Shown in pieces: positions 57,836-64,000 of a stretch of DNA of 64,000 nt. The stretch is from the NCBI RefSeq assembly GCF_040958095.1, contig NC_091160.1, positions 43,164,822 to 43,228,821 on the forward strand, written 5' to 3'. The notes under the pieces are model-generated. The model did no database searches and was not told the DNA's origin. It was given only the letters and a program-made list of their open reading frames with translations. How positions within the stretch are numbered: position 1 is the first letter of the stretch; the number at the start of each line of letters is the position of its first letter. The translations under genes and the position numbers were made by a program. The stretch is from Procambarus clarkii (Eukaryota > Arthropoda > Malacostraca > Decapoda > Cambaridae).

Positions 57836-58004
57836 TTTGCAGTACTGTACTTCGATATCGCATTCGCTTAATTGTGATCGCTGCAAATTTGATGATGAGG
57901 ATTGTAATATTCTGATCTATGTCGTTAGGTATATAATACAAAGTTTGGCCCAAGATGGAACCTTGAGGCACTCCACTCGCAACAGTATTTCCAGTAACAA
58001 TCAT
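57836..58004 (-). mobile_element. RT fragment
   Basis: GNTVASGVPQGSILGQTLYY is an RT motif of a LINE close to LINE-C; ends are unclear. Confidence 0.6.
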
Positions 58005-58298
58005 TTACATATATGTATATACAGTATACATTGAAATCTACTCAAGATACCTAGTAATCTAGACTCGTTATACATTTGTATATGTATGTATTGTGTTAAG
58101 TATAGTGGCTGTAGCAAAATCTTATATGTATTTTTGTATTCATATAAATATCTAATTCATCTATATCATTCATAGGCAAGTTTTATTTTGTTTAAAAAGT
58201 AGGTCAATGGTCATATAAGTAGCAATGTCCTGAACTATATGAAGGGTTACGCCGCTTAGTTCAAGATTACAGAAGCACATTACATAGGTATATGCTCT

Positions 58299-58724
58299 GG
58301 AGGCCGGTGGCTGAGTGGACATCACGCTGGATACGTAATCCTGTGGTCCGGGGTTCAATTCCCGGCGCCGGCGAGAAACAAGGGGCAGAGTTTTTTTCAC
58401 CCTGATGCCCCTGTTACCTAGCAGTCGGAGCCGGTCTGCCGAACGGACAGCACGCTGGACTTGTGATCCTGTGGTCCCGGGGTCGATCCCGGGTGCCGGC
58501 GAGAAGCAATGGGCAGAGTTTCTTTCACCCTATGCCCCTGTTACCTAGCTGTAAAATAGGTACCTGGGTGTTAGTCAGCTGTCACGGGCTGCTTCCTGGG
58601 GGTGGAAGCCTGGTCGAGGACCGGGCCGCGGGGACACTAAAGCTCCGAAATCATCTCAAGATAACCTCAAGATAGCAGTAAATAAGTACCTGGGAGTTAG
58701 ACAGCTGTTACGGGCTGCTTCCTG
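58299..58724 (+). mobile_element. SINE-A, interrupted by another SINE-A
   Basis: Left part 58299-58425 (head GCCGGTGGCTGAGTGGACAT, B box GGGGTTCAATTCCCGG), right part 58673-58724 (GCAGTAAATAAGTACCTGGG), cut by TG repeats. Confidence 0.88.
58426..58672 (+). mobile_element. SINE-A inserted in a SINE-A
   Basis: Complete element: CGGAGCCGGTCTGCCGAACG head, body, and ATAACCTCAAGA end. TAGCAGT stands on both sides (58419-58425 and 58673-58679), a 7-bp target duplication. Confidence 0.9.
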
Positions 58725-58742
58725 GTGTGTGTGTGTGTGTGT

Positions 58743-59162
58743 ACTCACCTAATTGTACTCACCTAATTGTGCTTGCGGGGGTTGAGCTTTGGCTCTTTGG
58801 TCCCGCCTCTCAACTGTCAATCAACTGGTGTACAGATTCCTGAGCCTACTGGGCTCTATCATACCTACATTTGAAACTGTGTATGGAGTCAGCCTCCACC
58901 ACATCACTTCCTAGTGCATTCCATTTATTAACTACTCTGACACTGAAAAAATTCTTTCTAACGTCTCTGTGGCTCATCTGGGTACTAAGTTTCCACCTGT
59001 GTCCCCTTCTTCGTGTCCCACCCGTGCTGAAGAGTTTGTCTTTGTCCACCCTGTCAATTCCCCTGAGAATTTTGTAGGTGGTTATCATGTCTCCCCTTAC
59101 TCTTCTGTTTTCCAGGGATGTGAGGTTCAGCTCCTTTAGCCTTTCCTCGTAGCTCAATCCTC

Positions 59163-59166
<4 letters not shown>
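58743..59166 (-). mobile_element. LINE-B 3' end, flanked by (TG)n
   Basis: - strand frame: LSYEERLKELNLTSLENRRV, GDMITTYKILRGIDRVDKD, VVNKWNALGSDVVEADSIHS and CRYDRAQ. TG repeats at 58725-58742 and 59167-59241 border it on both sides. Confidence 0.92.

Positions 59167-59241
<75 letters not shown>
59167..59241. repeat. (TG)n microsatellite
   Basis: 75 bases of TG between two LINE-B copies. Confidence 0.98.
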
Positions 59242-59244
<3 letters not shown>

Positions 59245-59668
59245 CACCTAGTTGTACTCACCTAGTTGTGTTTGCGGGGGTTGAGCTCTGGCTCTTTGGT
59301 CCCGCCTCTCAACCGTCAATCAACAGGTGTACAGATTCCTGAGCCTATCGGGCTCTGTCATATCTACACTTGAAACTGTGTATGGAGTGAGCCTCCACCA
59401 CATCACCCCCTAATGCATTCCATTTGTCAACCACTCTGACACTAAAAAAGTTCTTTCTAATATCTCTGTGGCTCATTTGGGCACTCAGTTTCCACCTGTG
59501 TCCCCTTGTGCGTGTTCCCCTTGTGTTAAATAGACTGTCTTTATCTACCCTATCAATCCCCTTCAGAATCTTGAATGTGGTGATCATGTCCCCCCTAACT
59601 CTTCTGTCTTCCAGCGAAGTGAGGTTTAATTCCCGTAGTCTCTCCTCGTAGCTCATACCTCTCAGCTC

Positions 59669-59670
<2 letters not shown>
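59242..59670 (-). mobile_element. LINE-B 3' end, flanked by (TG)n
   Basis: 103-codon frame: MSYEERLRELNLTSLEDRRV, GIDRVDKDSLFNTRG, RDIRKNFFSVRVVDKWNALG, CRYDRAR. 3' end reads ACTAGGTGAGTACA into TG repeats. Confidence 0.92.

Positions 59671-59708
<38 letters not shown>
59671..59708. repeat. (TG)n microsatellite
   Basis: 38 bases of TG between LINE-B and LINE-C. Confidence 0.98.
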
Positions 59709-59711
<3 letters not shown>

Positions 59712-60796
59712 TACCTAAGTGTAGTTACAGGATGAGAGCTACGCTCGTGGTGTCCCGTCTTCCCAGCACTCTTTGTCATATAACGCTTTGAAACTACTGA
59801 CGGTCTTGGCCTCCACCACCTTCTCACTTAACTTGTTCCAACCGTCTACCACTCTATTTGCGAAGGTGAATTTTCTTATATTTCTTCGGCATCTGTGTTT
59901 AGCTAGTTTAAATCTATGGCCTCTTGTTCTTGAAGTTCCAGGTCTCAGGAAGTCTTCCCTGTCGATTTTATCAATTCCTGTTACTATTTTGTACGTAGTG
60001 ATCATATCACCTCTTTTTCTTCTGTCTTCTAGTTTTGGCATATTTAATGCTTCTAACCTCTCCTCGTAGCTCTTGCCCTTCAGTTCTGGGAGCCACTTAG
60101 TAGCATGTCTTTGCACCTTTTCCAGTTTGTTGATGTGCTTCTTAAGATATGGGCACCACACAACAGCTGCATATTCTAGCTTTGGCCTAACAAAAGTCAT
60201 GAACAATTTCTTTAGTATATCGCCATCCATGTATTTAAATGCAATTCTGAAGTTAGAAAGCATTGCATAGGCTCCTTGCACAATATTCTTAATGTGGTCC
60301 TCAGGTGATAGTTTTCTATCTAGAACCACTCCTAGATCTCTTTCTTTATCAGAATTCTTTAAAGATTTCTCACATAATATATAGGTTGTGTGGGGTCTAT
60401 GTTCTCCTATTCCACATTCCATAACATGACATTTATTAACATTAAATTCCATTTGCCAAGTGGTGCTCCATATACTTATTTTGTCCAGGTCTTCTTGAAG
60501 GGCATGACAATCATCTAAATTTCTTATCCTTCCTATTATCTTAGCATCATCAGCAAACATGTTCATATAATTCTGTATACCAACTGGTAGATCATTTATG
60601 TACACAATAAACATCACTGGTGCAAGAACTGAACCCTGTGGTACTCCACTTGTGACATTTCTCCATTCCGATACATTGCCTCTGATTACTGCCCTCATTT
60701 TTCTATCAGTCAGAAAATTTTTCATCCATGATAGAAGCTTACCTGTCACCCCTCCAATATTTTCCAGTTTCCAGAACAACCTCTTATGTGGAACTC
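59709..60796 (-). mobile_element. LINE-C, RT 3' half, open frame, flanked by (TG)n
   Basis: About 350 LINE codons without a break: VPHKRLFWKLENIGGVTGKL, SWMKNFLTDRKMRAVIRG, TSGVPQGSVLAPVMFIVYIN, FADDAKIIGRI (active site), VMECGIGEHRPHT, DKERDLGVVLDRKLSPEDHI, FMTFVRPKLEYAAVVWCPYL, RGDMITTYKIVTGIDKIDRE, ECWEDGTPRA and stop. The open frame runs on upstream to 60962 only by chance, through TG repeats and a LINE-B tail. 5' end is lost. Confidence 0.92.
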
Positions 60797-60814
60797 TGTG
60801 TGTGTGTGTGTGTG
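60797..60814. repeat. (TG)n microsatellite
   Basis: 18 bases of TG at the 5' edge of LINE-C. Confidence 0.95.
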
Positions 60815-60837
60815 AAAAATAGTTAGTAGTTAGTAAC

Positions 60838-60935
60838 AGTTGATTGATTGATTGACAGTTGAGAGGCGGGCCCCCAAAAGAGCAGAGCTCAACCCCCGCA
60901 AGCACAACTAGGTGAATACAACTAGGATAATACAT
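60838..60935 (+). mobile_element. LINE-B 3' tail only
   Basis: TTGACAGTTGAGAGGCGGGC and CAACCCCCGCAAGCACAACT match the LINE-B 3' end. Confidence 0.75.
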
Positions 60936-61250
60936 AAAACCTTCAGGAACTAAGCCCGACAATTCATTTAGCTAAGTAAGTTACAATCTTGAATAATTTA
61001 ACGGTATTCACGAAAAGCTTAAGCGTGTTAGTGACCTTAGTAAAAAATATATACAAACTCTGCGAACAATTATTAAACCACTGTATCATATTTTATCCAT
61101 TTTTGGGCGGAAAATATAAATAATATTTACAAGAATGTAATTTCAACTTAAACTCTACATTCTCCATTAACCTCCCAATGTACCTTATTGTATATAAATA
61201 AATAAATACATAAACAAATAAAATTTATTGTTATAAGTGCTGGAGGCAAT
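60936..61250. other. no gene seen
   Basis: AT-rich, with a short LINE-F-like tail piece (CATTTAGCTAAGTAAGTTAC) at 60966. Confidence 0.45.
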
Positions 61251-61405
61251 TCAATTTCTTTCTTTATTATGCACCCCATACCCATCCAGTGGGCGGTGGT
61301 GTAAAAGAATTACAGAGGCACATAATCGGTTCAGGAACTGAACCCTCTAGTTCATTTAGCTAAACAAATAACAATCTTGACGCTAGTTACAAAATTATTA
61401 ATGTT
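61251..61405 (-). mobile_element. LINE-F 3' tail, reverse
   Basis: TTATTATGCACCCCATACCC and CTCTAGTTCATTTAGCTAAA are the reverse of 44490-44600. Confidence 0.8.
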
Positions 61406-61446
61406 TTATATATATACATGTATACACTTTCATACATACATTGTTT

Positions 61447-61451
61447 TCAGT
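61447..61451 (+). promoter_or_regulatory. possible initiator (TCAGT)
   Basis: Matches the arthropod initiator core, 42 bases before an ATG in a GC-rich leader. No TATA box is seen upstream. It may instead be part of a splice acceptor. Confidence 0.3.
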
Positions 61452-61492
61452 GCGGAAGGCGAGCGTCACTTGGCCCAGCAGACGCCGCTAAC

Positions 61493-61553
61493 ATGGCGAA
61501 CGACAACAAAGCCACCAAAAATGACTCTGTGGGTTTGTTCCTGCAGGCGATGG
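61493..61553 (+). CDS. probable first coding exon of an unidentified gene
   Basis: The ATG follows a GC-rich leader (61452-61492) unlike the surrounding AT-rich DNA. The frame reads MANDNKATKNDSVGLFLQAM and then runs into GTAAGTT, a near-perfect donor, at 61554. TCAGT at 61447-61451 could be an arthropod initiator, placing transcription start about 44 bases upstream. TTGTTTTCAG could equally be an acceptor, making this a second exon. No downstream exon was recognised in the remaining 2.4 kb, so the product cannot be named. Confidence 0.5.
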
Positions 61554-61730
61554 GTAAGTTGTGAGTAATGGCGTGGTGAGGAGGTCCTCACGAGGCCAGT
61601 TAGAGTGCAGAGATGAGTCGAGGGCGGCGTACGGGCGTGTGAGGGGCGTGCTGGAGGAGGTGTGAGGCAGGAGAGCGGCGGCGACCTGCCACAGAATTGG
61701 GGGGGGGGGTGATGGGGAGGATGGGCGCGG

Positions 61731-62420
61731 TGATTTGACTTCACGCCGCCTGTAGGGGTTGTCTTCCACCTCTACCTCTCTGGTTTATCATATATCTCGC
61801 CCAGTACCTTGTCATTTGACTTCACGCCGCCTGTAGGGGGTTGTCTTCCACCTCTACCTCTCTGGTTTATTGTATATCTGGCCCAGTACCTTGTCATTTG
61901 ACTTCACGCCGCCTGTAGGGGGTTGTCTTCCACCTCTACCTCTCTGGTTTATTGTATATCTGGCCCAGTACCTTGTCATTTGACTTCACGCCGCCTGTAG
62001 GGGTTGTCTTCCACCTCTACCTCTCTGGTTTATCATATATCTCGCCCAGTACCTTGTCATTTGACTTCACGCCGCCTGTAGGGGGGTTGTCTTCCACCTC
62101 TACCTCTCTGGTTTATTGTATATCTGGCCCAGTACCTTGTCATTTGACTTCACGCCGCCTGTAGGGGTTGTCTTCCACCTCTACCTCTCTGGTTTATTGT
62201 ATATCTGGCCCAGTACCTTGTCATTTGACTTCACGCCGCCTGTAGGGGTTGTCTTCCACCTCTACCTCTCTGGTTTATCGTATATCTTGGCCAGTACCTT
62301 GTCATTTGACTTCACGCCACCTGTAGGGGTTGTCTTCCACCTCTACCTCTCTGGTTTATCATATATTTCGGCCATTTGACTTCATGCCACCTGTAGGGGT
62401 TGTCTTCCACCTCTGTCTCT
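61731..62420. repeat. 81-bp minisatellite, about 8.5 units
   Basis: Unit starts ATTTGACTTCACGCCGCCTG and includes GTTGTCTTCCACCTCTACCT; varies in G-run length and in TCATATATCTCG versus TTGTATATCTGG. The last two units are decayed. Begins about 180 bases after the donor of the 61493 exon. Confidence 0.95.
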
Positions 62421-62529
62421 AGAGCTTATTGTAGCCCAAGTAGTAAATGGCCAAAACTCAGTTAAATTGCTCTGAATTATATACAATACAATTTTAGTGA
62501 GTTACCAAATGTAGCCATCAATGATATAA

Positions 62530-63560
62530 CCTCCTCTTTACCATTAATTTCAGGAGTGCCACAGGGCATCATTCTAGGACCTCTCCTATTTCTTATATAC
62601 ATCAATGATCTGCCTAATGTCTCTAACATTCTTAAACTTTTACTATTTACTGTGGATACCATCTTCATCTACTCTGACCCCCCCAACCATCACACACTAA
62701 ATAATGTTGTAAAAACAAATTTAAAAAATGTCCACTCATGGATGTCAACCAACAAACTCACACTAAACATAGAAAAGGCCTACTGTATTTTATTTGAAAG
62801 CAAATCATCAAATAAAATTCAGCTTCAAATAGATAAAGTTAACATCAGCAATAAAAATGATGGAAAGTTCCTTGGCCTATACTTAGACAAGAGACTCAAC
62901 TTCAGCACCCACATACAACACATAACCAAAAAAAAAGTCTCAAAAACAGGTGGTATACTTTCTAAAATCAGATAATATGTTCCAAACTTTGCCCTCGTCT
63001 CATTATATTACACGCTAATCTATTCCTATCTTATACTGTACATGATTGTACATGATAAGATACAGTATACTGTATCTTATACTGTATACTGAGCCTCATG
63101 TACATCTGTGCATGAGGCTCAACCTCTGCAAATTACCTCAAGCCCATCATCACCCAGCAAAAAGTTTCTGTCAGAACAATAAGAAACTATGTTTTCAGAA
63201 AACACAGAGCCCCGTCTGTTTAAATCCCTAAACATGCTAAACAAACTCACTCCACACATTCTCTCGTGCCATTTACACATACAAAACCTTGTTCCTAAAT
63301 GCAAATCCTGATTTGAAAAACTTCCTTGACAGATGTAATAGAACCCATAATCACCACCAGAAATAAATATCTCTTGGATATCTCCAGAGTCAAGCGTAAT
63401 CTGTGTAAACACACTATGCAAATAAAGGGACCTGGTCTATGGAACTCTGCCTCTCAACCAACCACTCAGGTTCGGGTGACCAAACAAATTAAAAAGCTGT
63501 TCAACCTATACCTTATTCAAAAGTAAAACCAAAAAGTACCTAATTTCATCCTCATAGTTT
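62530..63560 (+). mobile_element. LINE-E relative, RT to C-terminus, decayed
   Basis: ISGVPQGIILGPLLFLIYIN (from about 62545), then LLFTVDTIFIYS where FADD would be (active-site Ala-Asp changed to Thr-Val), WMSTNKLTLNIEKAYCILF and KFLGLYLDKRLNF. Broken at 62972 and again beyond; ends near QIKGPGLWNSA (63420-63455). Dead copy. Confidence 0.85.
63057..63120. repeat. two adjacent perfect hairpins
   Basis: AAGATACAGTATACTGTATC is part of a 22-bp exact palindrome (63057-63078). GAGCCTCATG (63091-63100) pairs with CATGAGGCTC (63111-63120). Confidence 0.9.
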
Positions 63561-63689
63561 CCTTCCTAATGCTTCACACTTGCACTGTATCTTCTGCTAC
63601 CCATTCTTCCCATATATATGCCTAAGCCATTCAACATCACCATTGTAAACACACTCATCATCTTAAATCATGGTTGTTATGTTGAATGC

Positions 63690-63890
63690 AAATTTTACTA
63701 CAATGTTCCTAGAAATAATCCTCAAATTATGCTACAATGTTGATAATCCTCAAATTATGCTGCAATGTTGATAATCCTCAAATTATGCTACAATGTTGAT
63801 AATCCTCAAATTTTGCTATAAGGTACCTATTAATTTTCTTCAAATTTTCTTACACTGTTTCTGTTAACATTCTTCAAATTTTGCTACAAA
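63690..63890. repeat. 28-bp tandem repeat, decayed
   Basis: Unit around AATCCTCAAATTATGCTACA, about four clear units then decay. Confidence 0.75.
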
Positions 63891-64000
63891 TTACCTATTT
63901 TAAATTAGCTTAGATTAAGGACCTACACGAAATGCTATGCATGTTAAGTGTCTTTACACTTACTGTGTGTGGGACTACACTTGCGTTTCAACTTTAGCCA
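63891..64000. other. no gene seen
   Basis: Unique sequence to the end of the window. Confidence 0.4.

Noticed and set aside
60797-60962. N-terminal extension of the LINE-C frame
   Set aside because: Passes through TG repeats and a LINE-B tail; open by chance.

Overview
This is nuclear DNA of an animal, most likely a decapod crustacean and probably a crayfish. The evidence is AT-rich sequence, genes split into many short exons, dense LINE fragments, and tRNA-derived SINEs of a type I associate with decapods (bodies carrying 'CCTAGCAGTAAATAGGTACC'). The species call is inference. There are no operons, no rRNA and no convincing functional tRNA gene.

Two cellular genes can be rebuilt exon by exon. 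The first is a FADD-type death adaptor on the + strand (10482-16593, four coding exons, about 211 residues: DED then death domain). The second is a gamma-butyrobetaine dioxygenase (BBOX1-like, last step of carnitine synthesis) on the - strand (24609-30522, eight coding exons). A TATA promoter and leader exon near 42.1 kb may be its 5' end. A third gene may begin at 61493 with only its first 20 codons before a strong splice donor. FADD and BBOX1 converge tail to tail and show no functional link.

Positions 1-3500 are a near-identical second copy of 25806-29316 (BBOX1 exons 2-6), cut by exactly 500 N (3501-4000). An unmerged haplotype or misplaced contig is the likeliest cause. The two copies differ mainly by small indels, one of which breaks BBOX1 exon 4 in the downstream copy.

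Layout: 1-3.5 kb BBOX1 duplicate; 3.5-4.0 kb gap; 4-10 kb LINE and SINE remnants with 22-bp and 20-bp minisatellites; 10.5-16.9 kb FADD; 17-24.6 kb mostly unique AT-rich DNA with a few LINE pieces; 24.6-30.5 kb BBOX1; 30.5-42.2 kb repeat-littered sequence, possibly BBOX1 intron 1; 42.6-64 kb largely LINEs, including an EN-RT element with an intact 980-codon frame, a 42-bp minisatellite grown from a LINE 3' end, a chain of LINEs separated by TG repeats, and an 81-bp minisatellite.

The most unusual signal is a large excess of TACAGTA/TACTGTA in the unique DNA of the first 33 kb. This heptamer is the classic excision scar of Tc1/mariner transposons, and the two BBOX1 copies differ by exactly one such 5-bp insertion. 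Also notable are LINEs bounded on both sides by (AC)n, and a tRNA-derived SINE with a poly-C tail and a clean 15-bp target duplication.
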